NCBI GenBank assembly: GCA_024036415.1
Contig: JAMWET010007157.1
Location: forward strand, 774,501 to 838,500
Direction of reading: 5' to 3'
Source: Prochilodus magdalenae
Taxonomy: Eukaryota; Chordata; Actinopteri; Characiformes; Prochilodontidae
Length of the DNA: 64,000 bases
In this document: one piece after another, positions 48,261 to 63,060 of the stretch
Position numbering within the stretch: position 1 is the stretch's first letter
How the letters are laid out: every line of letters begins with the position of its first letter
Notes under the pieces: generated by a model
Database searches by the model: none
Seen by the model: only the letters and a program-made list of their open reading frames with translations
Told to the model about the DNA's origin: nothing
Translations under genes and position numbers: made by a program

Positions 48261-49894
48261 TTTGCATGTGCAATAAACGGTATACATCTCAATGTAACAC
48301 AACACCACTACTGACCATTTAAAATGTTCTTATATGGCTACTTGTTAAACTTTCTTGCTCCTATAGCTTTATAGTCTATAATGTGTCTTCTAAGCATCAT
48401 AGTATGAGTATGTGTGTGTGCATACAGAGCAGCCAAGCTGACTCCATCTCACTCAGTCGATGTCAATGGAATAAAGTGAGAGAACAGAACAGCAGAATGG
48501 AACAGAAAAGGTAAAGAATGCGCCCGTGCTCTATCAGCCACCCAAATTAATACTTATATACAAGCTGTGTCTGAATTCTGGGAGTGTAAGAGAATGAGTT
48601 TTTTTGGGATGTATACGAGCCTGCTTCTCTGCATCTCTGCCTCCAACTCAATCACCATCTTTCTCTCCCTTTCTCTCTTTAATGGGAGATGGTTTAGAGA
48701 GGCACTAAAACTCTTCACAGATTCTGGAACAATCCATTCTACTCTGAGTATGCAGTGAGCATAGAAGGTGCACAACGCCTTGCTTATTTTCATGAAATAA
48801 TGCAGCAGTGAAAAACACCGACAGGAGCTCTAAAAAATCCTTCTCGGTTTGTTGCCTTTAGGAGCACTGCTGAAAAGTTGCTTTGTTTTTATTTTGTTTT
48901 GTGTAAAATTACATAGTTGAACAAGCCTGTACTGCAGTCATCCAGCAGATGACAGAGCCAGGGTGGTTTTGGCCATTTAAGATTATGTTAAGTTATTGCT
49001 CTTACTATACAGAAACATTTCTTGTATTGTCCCATCCTACTTCCAATTTAGTAAAGGGGGAAGGTTGAGGATGGAAATTCTGTGGGCTGTAATGAATGGC
49101 AGTTTTGATCATTTGACAATTCTGAAGCATTTAAATGCACCACATTCATTTTACTTGGTCTTGTGGGTACTTATAGGTGTCAAAAATAGAAACAAGAATT
49201 TTCATCAACAAACTTGATCAATGTGAGTACTGTGAAAATGTGTTTGTGAAAGGGAGGAAAAAATAGCCTTGCCATCAAAAGAACCCTACTATTATATATT
49301 ATATATATACTGCAGAAACCTACTATTCCAGGCTCTAACGGGGAGATTGGCACTGTTCATATCCATTACAATCATAGCTCAGTAAGCATGGATGATATCC
49401 ATGTTTAAACAAGTCTTCCTATTTGTTAACTTATTAACCTAATGTTCCACCGTAGGTGCTACAGCTTGTACAGGTGCCGGCAGACTGTGCGGAAAGGTAC
49501 TTTCCATGCTGGGAAGGGGATGTCGGCACTTTATATATTCTTTTTGAATATGTATGGTAGATGGCCAGCTTCTTATTCAATGTTCCCTTCCACCAAAAGC
49601 TTAAGCTTGGATGCCAGGACGTAGCTGTGGCTCCGGTAGAACGGAAAATTCACAAAACAAGTTGGCAAGCAGAAAGCCAATATCAGAACACACATCTCTA
49701 GAAAGATCCTGGACAACTTTGATTTAAAAGTTTCCTTTGCTTTTAAAAAGGTTTGTTCTTCACAATTCACTCCAGAGGTTCTCAAACCCCGGACAGTCAC
49801 AGAGAATGACTGTCACAACCACAATAGCAACCTGTAAGTGTCAGTGATTGTGAATGTATCACTGTTTGCTGACTGAAGCAAATCATCTTAAAGT
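48261..49894. other. Unique stretch
   Basis: No gene recognised. A small (TA)n-rich patch lies at 49291-49308. Confidence 0.4.
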
Positions 49895-50456
49895 ATCCAA
49901 TGCTGGATGAAGTACACAAACCTTGGACTTGAGTTAAAGTACAGATATCCAAGGTTAAATATTACTCCAGTAAACGTTTAGACAACCACTTGAGCAAGTA
50001 TTTGCCTTTAAATTTACTTAAGTATGGAAAGTGAAAGTAGCATGATTTGTTTTGGCTGTAATGTCCTTTCCGGAACAAGGCTCTTGCTTAATCAAGTCAT
50101 TGTAGGTGAAAAGACTCTAGTGTGACTCTTAGTACACCGGTCTTTTAATAGAATGTCATTAATTAGTCTGACACTGATGTCTATTAAAATCATCCTAAGC
50201 ACAGAACACTGAAGGAGAACAGTTTCCATTAGGCAGAACCAATCTCTGTAGAACAGGTCAAACCAAGTTCAAAACGCAGTGCACACTGTGCCCTGATGTG
50301 CTCACTTCACCATTCTTTCGTTTTCTAATGTTGCACACATGGGCCAAAAGGAACAACATATTTCAAGCAATGTAGTGGATGAAAAAGTATGATATTAAGT
50401 TTGATATTAAAAAGGAAATACTTCAGTAAAGATATACAAAATACTTAAGAACAGCT
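49895..50456. mobile_element. hAT-like non-autonomous element (ACTTGAGTTAAAGTA type)
   Basis: Left region GGATGAAGTACACAAACC, GGACTTGAGTTAAAGTACAG, ATTACTCCAGTAAACG, and right region AAATACTTCAGTAAAG, AAAATACTTAAGAACAGC, are inverted echoes of one another in the manner of the abundant fish element whose subterminal regions are built of ACTTGAGTA/TACTTAAGT. About 560 bp, non-coding, very degraded ends. The superfamily is taken from the known family and not from a visible target duplication. Confidence 0.55.
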
Positions 50457-51590
50457 ACCAGTTACAGTATCATATCACATTGTGCTATGAAGTCGTGTTC
50501 TGGGTGCTGTAGCAGTTTATGTGTGTGATTGTGAACATCAATGTACAGGTACAAAGGGTTATGTCAAGCAGTATAAAACATTATGAATGCTATATAGCTT
50601 ACTATAATGAATTATGGATACCTGATAGAAAGTTTTAATTGGAGATTTTACATGAATAATTCATGACAACAATCCTACTGAATATATATAAAGGTTCATA
50701 ATATGTACATTTTAGATTGTGCACCCTGTTACAATTGCTCAATGTAACCATTTCAAAATTGAGTTTTTTTCTGATTATCTTTTTCTCAGCAGTTTTAGCG
50801 TGATTAGTTTATTGTGATTAGTCTTTAGTCGACAATTGTAGACTACAAAGTTACTCTGGCTACACACTTGCAGAAATAACTGACTTTCAATAACTGAGCT
50901 GTCACTTCTTCTCGACAGGCTATCCTGACAACATGAATCACTGGGATGGGTTCCCTGATATTTATTGCTCTCGCGCACCATATAAGACTATTAAAGTGAC
51001 ATATAACAGGCAGGACTTGCCTACATAGGTACAGGAGCCACCCGAAGCGCTCACTGAAGTATAAAAATCTGCTTTATTTGTGTCGAGACACTGAAATAAA
51101 AGGCAACCTTGGAAACACGTGGCCTAGCAGGAACGTAAATGTGTCTTATCAGTTTGCTTTGAAAGGTTTTTTTTTTTATCATGCAACATTCAGAAGCAAG
51201 GTTTTCAAAGTGTGTCAGTATCTCTACATTTATCAGAACAATACAAACAATACTTTCCTTCTGTTTCCTTAGCGACTGTAAGTGATTGTGCTGATATTGC
51301 TGCACTTACCTTGAGGGGCCAGAACTATTCAATCAGCCAAAAGTTTAGTTTTTTTCCCCCAAGAACATTTTGTGAAGCTTTTCATTATTTGAACTTTTTA
51401 ATAACACGAGGCGGGTGGGATCAGAATACGCAATGTTTTCCGACACGCTTGCTCACACTTGCAATAAAAACATGTCTGCTGGTCACAATCAAAAAATCTA
51501 TTACATCAGTACAACATTTAGCAAAGGCAGGCTGGTAATTTGTCAAGAGAGAGTCTATTCCCAGTGGAGATTAAAATTATGATCATAATA
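50457..51590. other. Unique stretch
   Basis: No gene recognised. 51400-51540 is balanced in composition; the 108-codon plus frame at 51212-51538 has no motif. Confidence 0.4.
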
Positions 51591-51595
51591 AAAAA

Positions 51596-52083
51596 AGACA
51601 GAGAGAGAGAACCTAAAAAGAGACTGAAAGAGAGTGAAAGAGAAGGGAAAGAGGGAATAATATGTAGGGAGAAAAACAAGGAAAATTGAGAGAAAATGAG
51701 GGAAAGAAAGAGAGGGCAAAGAGAAAGCAAGATAGAAAGGGAAGGAGATGGAATTGATTATGAGAAAAATTAAAGGGAGACAGTAAAGGAAAGTGTGAGA
51801 GTGATACAGAGAAAGAGGCAAAGTAAGAGGTAAAAAGAGGGGGGGAGGAAAGAAAAAGAGAGAGGAAAGCAGGGAGGGAGAAAGAGAAGTAAAGCAAGAG
51901 AGAGCAAGCAGAGATCAACGTGGAAAAAGACTAAATGAGGAATGAGAAAAGGCTTAAGAGTAAGAAAGGATACATTGGTTGGAGAGATAGAGGGAGGAAG
52001 AAAAAGACAGAGATAGAGAGAGACAGAGAGAGGGTGAGAGAGAGTCAGAAGGAGAGAGAAAAAGTGAGAAAAGAAAAGAAAGA

Positions 52084-52137
<54 letters not shown>

Positions 52138-52141
52138 GAGG
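51596..52141 (+). repeat. 545-bp polypurine tract with (GA)n
   Basis: The plus strand is almost entirely A and G over about 545 bp, made of degenerate AGAGA, GGAAAG and GAGGAAG units. It ends in (TG)6 and then (AG)20 or so (52084-52140). Such tracts can form intramolecular triplexes. All long frames here (Lys/Arg/Glu on plus, Phe/Ser/Leu on minus) are artefacts. Confidence 0.9.
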
Positions 52142-52420
52142 TTATTAATAGAGTGATCTCAGGCTGAAGTCTGCTCTGGTGGTTTACTCAGTCGTGCTGC
52201 AAATGAAGTGTTTGTGAGGCAGAAGAGTGTTTGGCTCCTTAGGTTCATAAAACAGCATGAAGCACTCCGTCTCCTTCATACAGTCATTACAATCAGAGAC
52301 TGAAATCAATGAGAGGCCAGTGGTGTCAGCTAAAGCATACATTCATCTCAAATGTATTTGTTTCATTTACATAGTGTCTCATATCCAGACATGCATGTTC
52401 TTAAGGATGTATTAAGATGC
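52142..52420. other. Unique stretch
   Basis: No feature recognised. Confidence 0.4.
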
Positions 52421-52530
52421 ATCAGAATCAGAATCTCTTTATTACGCTAACTACAGTATGTTACACACACAATTTGTCTTGGTGAGTTACACTTGTATGA
52501 CATGCGACATGCTAAAAAAAATGTCTAAGG
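52421..52530 (-). repeat. LINE/SINE 3'-end fragment
   Basis: ATCAGAATCAGAATCTCTTTATT followed by ACACAATTTGTCTTGGTG is the common fish LINE/SINE tail phrase, here in reverse. No body is attached. Confidence 0.5.
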
Positions 52531-53373
52531 GACAAGTATTTAAGTAACATGCATTTAAGGAATAAAAAAAATAAAATACAATTAATAGAAACCAAACCAA
52601 TATTAGTGATATCAGACACATAACACCTAAAATGAGTTTAGGACCTTTGAATTAAAAAGTCAATTTTGACAAAAGTCTTGTTTCGTATTGTATTTAAGGT
52701 TCAATAAATCTGTCTACAGCAATTCAATTATACATTTAGACCTTGCCAAAGTTCAAATTTGGTCTTTCTGAAATTAGAGTTGTCAGAAAAAAATGTTGCA
52801 CAGCTGTGCGCACCTCACAGTACAGCTCTATTGTTAAGGCAAAAGATGACCTTACACTACACAAAAAAAATTCTTCCCAAGCAATTTATAACAGCCAAAC
52901 CACAGTTCTAGAACAGTGGATACAACAACAAATAGATTTACCATGTAGAAGTTTTGTCAATACTTGGCACACTTTGTTTCTCTGGATACAGAAATCACAG
53001 CACTCTCTCCCCAGTGCATATTTATCTTGCTAATTTCTTAATCAAAAAATAAAAATAAATGCAAAGTAAGAGATAACAAAATGGACTGTGACATGATTAC
53101 TGATTAAATGCAGTTGGATTAGTAAAGTAGGCTAGAATTCCTTGACTGGATTAGTGACAAGCCTGGAGAATGACACATTCCTGGAAAAAGGGCTGCTTGT
53201 TGAACATCAGCAATTTAACTACATTCCTTAGAAAACAAGCAAAACACATGAAAAGATTTCTCTAAATATGTGGCATTTTAAGCATATACCAAATAGTAAA
53301 CCGTTATATATACTGTTATAAGTAAAATTAGCATTAAAAGAAAATAACACAGAAAAAGCAACAACTAAATATA
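52531..53373. other. Unique AT-rich stretch
   Basis: No gene recognised. Confidence 0.4.
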
Positions 53374-54714
<1,341 letters not shown>

Positions 54715-54716
54715 TA

Positions 54717-57700
54717 TATGTTTTGTCTGCATATATTTGATAGGAGAGGAAATGTGCATTGACATTTTTTCTATACATGCAAATTTGAGTCTAAGAATTG
54801 GTTCCCATTATTGTTGAGCCTTCCATTTCTCACATAAGTCTACCAATTTTAAACCTCCTCCCGCTGTGTTCCCTATTAGCAATGTCTCCAGTTAATCTCA
54901 GATCTTATACTGATACAAATCACATGGATGTTGGGATATGTGTTGTGGTACCAGGCAACCCAATCCAAAGGCAGAGATGAAAATGACACTGCCTGCCATG
55001 CGTCACTCATCACTGCACATTATAAATGGGAAGACGATCACTGGGTGTTTGAAAAGTTGTAACTTGAACATAAGAAAGGCATATCCTTCAAGGAAAGGAA
55101 CCAGTCGATGTGCTGGTCAAAGCCACAAGCACGGAAGGATTGACTACCAAAGAAAGCCCCATGGTAGTGGACATCTGCGCCATAAGACCAGTAACCAGAA
55201 TAAGCCAAAAAACATTTTTAATGGGGGTTTAAGGATAGGCCATCAACCAATACACGGGGAAGATCTCTTTCTTTTTCACAGCATTCTTACGATGCAAGTA
55301 ATTCCAAACATATGTGTCAAGTTCTACTGTCTCTCAAAGATGAAAGCCTTAGGTGCTGTTCATCCGCATTACAAGTATTAGTCTACTAGTGCTGTGTTCA
55401 GTGCAGAATGTCAAAAATAAGGAAACATTTATATACAACGAAAAGAGTTTGGCAGGCGATGATATATTTTAAACAAGCTAAGGGGGAAATGGGAAATATG
55501 TTATGTCATGACACTAACATGATGGCTGTCTTGAATGCCGCCATCTGGGATTCAGTTTGAAGTTCAGTTCAACTTTAACTTCAGTCGGTATGTAGGTGTG
55601 ATACATCACACTGGTAGAGAATTTTACCAGAAATGACTGTTATTTGCTCTCATGTTAAAACAGTGATTGTCTGTAAACTAGAAAATTGACTTTTAGGGCT
55701 ACAGAATGTGTTTAATGTGCATCTGGCAGAATGCTGCCCAAGCATCAACAATTCTGTCTTTAAGATGAACAATGTTATATATTTTTAAAGAGTAAACAAG
55801 TGTGTTGATATGACTCTACAGTTAGAAATCCACAGGGGTTAAATTAGGAGAACAAGGTGGCCACTCGATTGGATCCTTACAACCAATGCAGCCATATTAT
55901 TTATCTGTTAAAATAAGTATTAGGGCCCGCCTTCTTAATTATAAGTGTCTTGTGGATTGGAGCATTGACCCCTGTGGAGTTTTCACCCCTCCCCCACTCC
56001 TAACGTGATCAGAGCAGAGCACATGGTTTAGTGTAGGCCTTAGTCTGGTCGGTTTATGGTTATTAAATGTTTGATCAAAAAATTATCGTTTCTGATTGTT
56101 TCTGATTAATCTGGTTATGGTATATGTACATCACAGTTGATTGAGTAACACCTCTGACATGTCCATTAAATGAAATAAGGAAATAATTCAAAACCTGTTG
56201 CACACTGTTTCACAATTTCATTAAAACGTCATTCAACCTATACACGGTAGCACAGCGTGTTGATATTCAACATGCCTCTGGTTGCACAGCACAGCACCCA
56301 TTACACATACTTTACATAGTTGAGGGTAAACACAGTATAAAGCCCAAAGGCTTATTTCCATCATGGTCCTCCTCACATAAATTAAATTACAAGACAAATT
56401 ACACATCACAAAAACAATACAGGAAATGTCAAGATGACAGACAACAAGGTGGCGTTCCTAATTTAATCATTTGTTAAGTACACTCAAAAACATGTAAACT
56501 CTGTTTGCTTGCAAATTGCTAGATAGCCTTTTAAGCCCAATAGGAATATTCTGATTGGCTACTTTTGATAAAAATGTATGCAATATTTTAACCAAATTGT
56601 GTTTTAAACCTAAAAGGGTAACATTTCTGGAACATTCTTGCGTATAATGAGCATGAGTGTTAATAACGGTTTTATAAGTAAGGAGCATTTTAACAAAACT
56701 CTTCCTCCCACTGTTAACCAATTCACCTGCCTAAGTTTGTACATGATTGGATTTTTAAAGCAACCTTTAACATTTTGTGTTGAGCTTTTTAGTTTGTTCT
56801 TATGTTTCTGAATTAACCCAGTACACCATGAGGTGACAGCATAATCACACACAAAGTGAACTAGAGCTCCAGCCAGCATTTGCGAAGTGGAAATATTTTA
56901 AAAAGGCTTTCAAGGCCATACTTTCACCCGATGAAGAACCATCTAGTCTTATTAAGAGTGCCATCTAGTCTCCTGTCAAAAGTCCTATATTTTCTACATC
57001 CTTTGAACACCGCTTTTAGAAGCCTTTTTCCTTCATCATGCTAGTGAATTATCTACAACCCAGTCTTCTCAGAAATATCTCCTGACAAAATCAACAATGT
57101 GTGCTTAATAAAGGGACTTTTGCATTGTAAGTTGAAAAACATTGGTCTATTCCTTTAATTAAAACCAATCTGAAGGAAGAACCATTGACCATATAATCTA
57201 CTGACATTAGGACAAAAACAGGGCCTAAACTCTTTTACTTGCACTTGCACACATGTGAGACATTTGCCATCATCTAGAAATAGAGCTAGAATTACTGATG
57301 GAGACAGAAATGCCAATAAATCAGAGAAAAACTTAAACAAACCTGCAAACCAAACACAAACATGCACCCTAAAAGCTTCTTATGCCTGTCGTTTTGCTGC
57401 ACAAATAAGCCTGTTTTAATTGGAACAGAGTGTGATCTTTGCCTAAAGCCATTCGTTACTCTCCATGACAGACACGCCAATCGATTAGAAGCATCACACG
57501 CAGTGTACATCAGCCATTTAAATGAGTGCAGGGGGTCCTGTCGTGAGAAGCCTGCTTCATAATGACAGGCAGCTTTGGCGCACTCCTTTGAATCGATGAA
57601 TCTGATACAGATCTACAGAAAGCATAGTGGGACAAACAGAGCAGATCAGACGGGTCACAGGAAAAGGCAGTCGAACAGAGAGGGGGTAAAATCGTTAACA

Positions 57701-58117
57701 GAATGAGCTACAGCAGGATAAACAATGTAGCATGTGGTGACGATAGTGAAACACTCAAGGGAAAATGGTGTGGATGCAAAAGCTATCGGGTTCTTAATGT
57801 GCAGTAAATGGTAAAAGACAAGAGAGCACATTTGTCTGAGAGGGGAGTGCTATTGATAACCGATACATAATGCAACTTTTTCCTACAGACAAACTGTGAA
57901 GACTCTACAGTGAGTTTTGAATCTATTAGTTCATTTCAATTTGGTGCAAGTTTAGTGGACACAGGCACATAGTCATATGCATATGACTCTCCACAAAGAA
58001 AAAACACGCTGCACAGTTTAATGCTGAATTACTGTTGACTGTTTAACATGCTCGAGAACTCACTGTCCATTAAATTAGACATTCCTCTCACAGACTTAAA
58101 GTCAGAGACGGTAGATC
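54717..58117. other. Unique stretch
   Basis: No repeat recognised. The 147-codon plus frame at 54938-55381 is basic and rich in His, Lys and Asn, without motif or exon signals. 57400-57610 (with ATCGATTAGAAGC, CCATTTAAATGAG, AATCGATGAATC) looks like a candidate conserved regulatory element by composition. No gene called. Confidence 0.35.
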
Positions 58118-58340
58118 ATCTGTTTGTGTTGGTCATCTTCTAGTCCTTCATCAGTGGTCACGTTCATTATTGGCTGGATAGTTGTGGTTTGGGGACTATT
58201 CTCAGTCCAGCAGTGACACTGAGATGTCTAAAAACTGATCCGAAGTGCCAGTGCAACACACACCACCATGTCACCACGACATCATGAGTACTCGTGTCTT
58301 CAGAAGGATCCCTCACAACCACTAAGATACAAATAAAAAA
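58118..58340. repeat. CTTCATCAGTG-type MITE fragment
   Basis: TTGTGTTGGTCATCTTCTAG, TCCTTCATCAGTGGTCACG, GGACTATTCTCAGTCCAGC, AGTGACACTGAGATG and ACACACACCACCATGTCA are successive phrases of a common teleost non-autonomous repeat. The central stem GGACT..AGTCC is kept. Outer ends not seen. Confidence 0.6.
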
Positions 58341-60477
58341 GGTCAAAAGTACTCAAAGTATTAGATGAATACAGCATTACAATGATGAATTACAGTCATT
58401 TTCCACACCCGATAAATGAATATACACAAGTCACAGAGACAGAGTTTATAATCAACAATCAATAGCAATTAAAAGGAGGGGTATAAATATGTATAGAATT
58501 AATTAATTAATAGAATGAATTGTTGATATTTTTATATAGATTTAGTAATATATGTAACACATGTAAACAAGAATCAGTATCTTAGGCTTAGATGTCAATT
58601 GGTACGCATAGCTAGAGTAATTTGAGCTATAGCACTCTTTTCTGTGTCCCATAAATCACACAGTGACCTTCAAACACGTCATCTTAATACCAACATTGTA
58701 ACAAAGCATTTGTGAGTACATCAGGCTTTTACAAAACTCTTCTGCATTCATTCCTCGTGGGAGATTTGAAACATCATTAGCATTAGCATTATTGCACATC
58801 TTTTCCTTGACGGGATCATTAGTAAATGCTGTAAATGACAGGCTCATCTGTAAACATGTCAACTGAGTGATCTATACTGTGTTAAGACTTTTAAGCTTTT
58901 ATATTTTTTTATGCATTTAGTTATTCATTCATTAAAAGTTTCCCTGGTTTTAATTAGCACACATTTCACTACACAGGTTGACCTGTAAACATGTCACCTG
59001 AATATTAGCATTGTATCGAGACAGTTTTAGTTTTTTTTGTTTTTATATCAGGCTCTACCCAAGTTCCTCTTTCCCCCTCGCCTCCTCCTGGGCTGCCGAT
59101 AATGACTGCAATTAGAGATGGGCTAATTAAGATTTCAGCCTTGCCTCCTGCTCAAGCCAGACAATGCGGCCTCAGAAATCCACACAGTGATACCGACGCA
59201 CTTCCGTCACAAAGAACAAGCTGTCAAACAAGTCTCTATTACCATCACAGCCCTGGCGAAAGTCAGAGATTTCGTACACATCACACCGGGGTCAGGATAA
59301 CTGCATCACTGCCAAAAACCCAAACAAACTAAGACTACTGTGATGGAGGATGGAGTCTGGAGCTAAATAAAAAGCAGAGATGTGCTAAGGCAGGCTTATA
59401 CTTCCTGTAAGCTCTATTTAACTTCCTTTAGACTGGAGGATCAGAACCTTCAGAGTCAATAAGTCCTGTCTAAAACCCCAAGGCTCACCTCTCCAGATCT
59501 GCTCCGCTCACAATTCACCTCAGGGCATGCACATTTACGCACACACACTCGCACACCCCACTGCTTTTAGGCCATATAGATACACATTTTTTTCAAAGTT
59601 ATCCTCCCTCTTTCAACACCTGCCATTATTGGCCCCTAAAAGAACATGTGTGTGCGTGTGTGGGTGTGGCTGTGGGTCAGACTGTGTCTGTGTGTTAATT
59701 TACAGAAACACAATGCAAATTCACAAAAACAAATAATCCCTAAACACATTTAAAGTAACTCTTTCTATGAATCCAGTATTCATAAGTCTTTCTATATGCA
59801 TTATGTAGCATACATAAAGCCTTTCAGGGTTAGGCAAAAGCTTGTATAATTAATTAGATTATGATTATGTCATGCTTCACAATGCACTACAATATTTGTT
59901 CATAAGAGTATTGTAAGCAGAAATGTTTTAATATGCTAGCTGTGGTTTAAACATGCTGTGCTAATTCAAGTCTTACAAAATACTTCCCCTTCATTACTTA
60001 CTAGCAATTTTAGTGTAGAGGTCAGAACAAGACACTGAGGTTAAAGTAATAAGTCTCAATATATCATTTAGACAGCAAGCGGTGGTCATTGTCTGAGTTA
60101 GCTTCTGTTTATTAGACAAAAGCTAGCACGATGGAGGACCCCTAAAAACATCCTGCTTATGACCCCCAAAGGGCTAGAGCCAGCCCTGCTTGATGACACC
60201 ACAAAACATCATGAAGACGGTATTTTACTTTGGAGTTATGTGACAATGCTCATAAATGTGGCTAGAGGTGGAATTATATTTACAGTGTGTTTATATTTTT
60301 TTAAGTACAATTCAATTTCTATTGAATTCTAATTCTATTAATATTGAAATTCACAATTGGACAATACTGTGGTCCACTGTACATACCTTACTGCTGACAA
60401 AATCTTTAGAGACATATCATATATATCGATAAATACTCAGTTAAGTCATTGTTTAGGATGACAAACAGGCTGTCTTG
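58341..60477. other. Unique stretch
   Basis: No gene recognised. TG-rich simple sequence at 59648-59695. 59090-59330 (GATAATGACTGCAATTAGAG, GCTAATTAAGATTTC) is a candidate conserved element by composition only. Confidence 0.35.
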
Positions 60478-60960
60478 TTAAAGTGGACATCTTATGCTCA
60501 TTTCCAGTGTGAGTAACTGTAGTTGTGTGGTCCACTAGAAAAGATTTACATGTTTAATTTTATACTATTTAATACAAAATACTATATTTTTTCTATACTG
60601 TACTACAGACGTTAGCCCCCTTTGTCTAGAATGCTCTGTTAAAGCACCTGTAGCTTTAAGTCCCACCTCCTGATCCCAGTGTGCTCCTATCGGTCTGCTC
60701 TTAGTTCTGCCCCTACACGGCCTCCAATAGTTGCTGTGCGTTGTGTGTACCAAGCTTCCCGACAGACGAGCAAAATGGATTATGTTATGAGTTTGTGTCA
60801 TGATGTGACAAAGGAGAAGTGGTGGAATTCCAGAAAGACATCCCAGGCAGTGGTTTTTGTTACAGGGAGTTTCTTCCACTGGCATGTAGTCTGTACAAAT
60901 ATCTGTATAACACAATAAAGCAAAAGGAAAAAACAGAAAGGCATAATAGGTCTTCTAAAA
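60478..60960. mobile_element. TTAA-flanked MITE (piggyBac-like target)
   Basis: Left end TTAA-AGTGGACATCTTATGC and right end GCATAATAGGTCTTCT-AAAA are imperfect inverted repeats of the fish AGGGGACCTATTATGC type. The left TTAA is intact, the right one mutated. The body (60655-60745) has AAGTCCCACCTCCTGATCCC and CAGTGTGCTCC, as in the copy at 30780. About 480 bp, non-coding; the 116-codon minus frame inside is spurious. TTAA target choice is typical of piggyBac elements, but the superfamily is inferred. Confidence 0.5.
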
Positions 60961-61490
60961 CACTATAAAAATATACTTTTAAAGCATTATAAACCATCTA
61001 GTAAAGTGTGTAAGTAAGAAGTAAGAACCATAAGCAAATTTTAGAAATGAACAATACCACAAAAACTACAACCTTACAGAAACTGTCAAATTAATTTGGC
61101 AAACAGTGTGGGCTGTATCACCCAGAATTCATCATTCTATACAGGAAAGTATTTGTGGATACTGTAGATCACTGTATTGTTCCTTTTAACAATGCATGTA
61201 CATTTATGTGAATATCCAGTTTCACAGCAGAACTGAGACCAATGCATGCAGCTGGAGCTATAGAGCTATTTTCAGTAGAGTTTTATTTTATTTGGGCTTT
61301 AATGATTAGGTTGACCTGGCTGATCATAAGTTTAGTTTTGCTGCTGTTAAAGTTATGATCTGATAAAGTTAGGATCTGATTGTGTTTCCCCCTGCATTGT
61401 TATGGGTTGTGAGTGATGCACAGAGGAACTAAATTTGGCATCTCCATCTATGTTGGTGTCCTTTGCTTCTATAAGGTTGTGTTTCTCTCT
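60961..61490. other. Unique stretch
   Basis: No feature recognised. Confidence 0.4.
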
Positions 61491-61494
61491 TCTT

Positions 61495-61497
<3 letters not shown>

Positions 61498-61544
<47 letters not shown>
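61498..61544 (+). repeat. (CT)n microsatellite
   Basis: About 23 CT units ending in CTCAGGTAG. It resembles a splice acceptor tract followed by AG, but no open exon follows. Confidence 0.95.
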
Positions 61545-61546
<2 letters not shown>

Positions 61547-63060
61547 GTAGTCAGGAATAAAAAATAAAATATTCCAGTATGCCATGTAGCTCACACTTAG
61601 CTGCCAGACTCACACTTTACACACATAAGCACGCAAGATTCACACTCCAGAACATGGTGTAGTATCAGCTGCACACCTAAAAGCTCTCTGTTTTAGCGCA
61701 CTCTGCCAGAACCAGTAGCACAGTATGACACATCAGATGCCTCTCTCAGCTCCATCGCCTCCTCCCATCCTATGACTACATTCACAGCGGCAATACACAA
61801 CCATGCTATTCGCATTCTTAAGTCAACAGAAGTCAAAACTGCTTGTAGCTCAGTTTTCATTATGCCAGCATCAGAGACACAGTCAGTCTGATTTTGCTAT
61901 GATTTTTTTTGAGTTGAATAGAAATCAAGGGTGAAACAACATCCCAATGAAAAGTCTAACATGTCAGAATTGTTTTTATTGTTTTGCAATATCTTTCGTT
62001 ATGTTACTTGGCATTGACCAGTAGGAGAACAGATGGCTCTCTGGTGCATGTATGTAAACAGGGTGAGGAGAAAGAGGTTTGCTGCTGCAGCTGTCAGAAG
62101 CAACAACAGGCCACAGATCACATCACAATAACAGCAGCTCAGAATCTACAATGAAAGCACTGCTATAAACATATTACCAAAATGCTAAGTGCTAAGCGCT
62201 AATCCAAGAAGCTATAAACAAACAGCAGCTCACTACAACTACAATTTAAAGCACTCCTATGACACTGCAACTGTTGGTAACATTTTTGTTAGCTCAAGTT
62301 CTTTTTGAAGGACAGACTGTCCATACAGCTTTGTTTGTGACAACAAGAAATGGTACACACTTGTTTTCTCTTTCTTCTCTTTTTCTTTTGCGAATACAAA
62401 ACTGCCAGCATCACACATACCACTTCTGTAGCCATGGTTGAATGGTGATTAGTTAAAGTGAGCTGTATAGTGTTGCCTGACCAAGACACAGCACGATTTT
62501 ATGGCATGTTGATTTGTACCTGTTCAACTTCAACTGCCAAGTCCAGTCTCTTCTTAGTCCTACCTGCTGCTATCTTCAGTGAAGTAAAAAACTTCATAAT
62601 TTAAAAGATGCCATATACATCTTTTACACAAGTCCTCTGGGGTCTTAATGAAGTGTCTGTGACATGCTTGGTTGGTCATGCTTTCATCAAAATACCAAAA
62701 TAATAAGGTTCAGGCAACAATACCAAGAGACACAATGGTGGATTTTATTCTCACGTCATTTATATTAGTGATAAGATGGAAGCTTGTTTATATTCATTCA
62801 ACAAGCAAACTAATAGCGTTAACGTTATTCTGCAACCTGCAGCGAGTAACACGTACAATTATGTAGACATTACATCTCTGGTAATATTGTACAACCTCAA
62901 CACTGAGAGCACAATAAAATACCACAACTGTTAATAAATTACAGATCATATATATATATTTTCATTTCATTTTAAAATACATTTTTAATGTAAGTGTTTT
63001 TTGGCATGAAAAGGTGGTACTGATCCATCTTTTAGGAAATGTTTTTGGTTGGAAGGGAAT
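61545..63060. other. Unique stretch
   Basis: No gene recognised. A short (TA)n lies at 62949-62960. Confidence 0.4.

Noticed and set aside
51518..52156. Overlapping frames of 70-101 codons rich in Phe/Ser/Leu (minus) or Lys/Arg/Glu (plus)
   Set aside because: They arise from the polypurine tract, which lacks stop codons on the pyrimidine strand.
54938..55381. 147-codon plus-strand frame
   Set aside because: No recognisable domain, odd His/Lys/Asn-rich composition, no splice or start context, and only marginally longer than chance for this window.
60565..60918. 116-codon minus and 79-codon plus frames
   Set aside because: Both lie inside the TTAA-type MITE and overlap each other; no domain.
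61498..61560. CT tract followed by CAG/GTAG as a splice acceptor
   Set aside because: The tract is a simple microsatellite and no open, recognisable exon follows.
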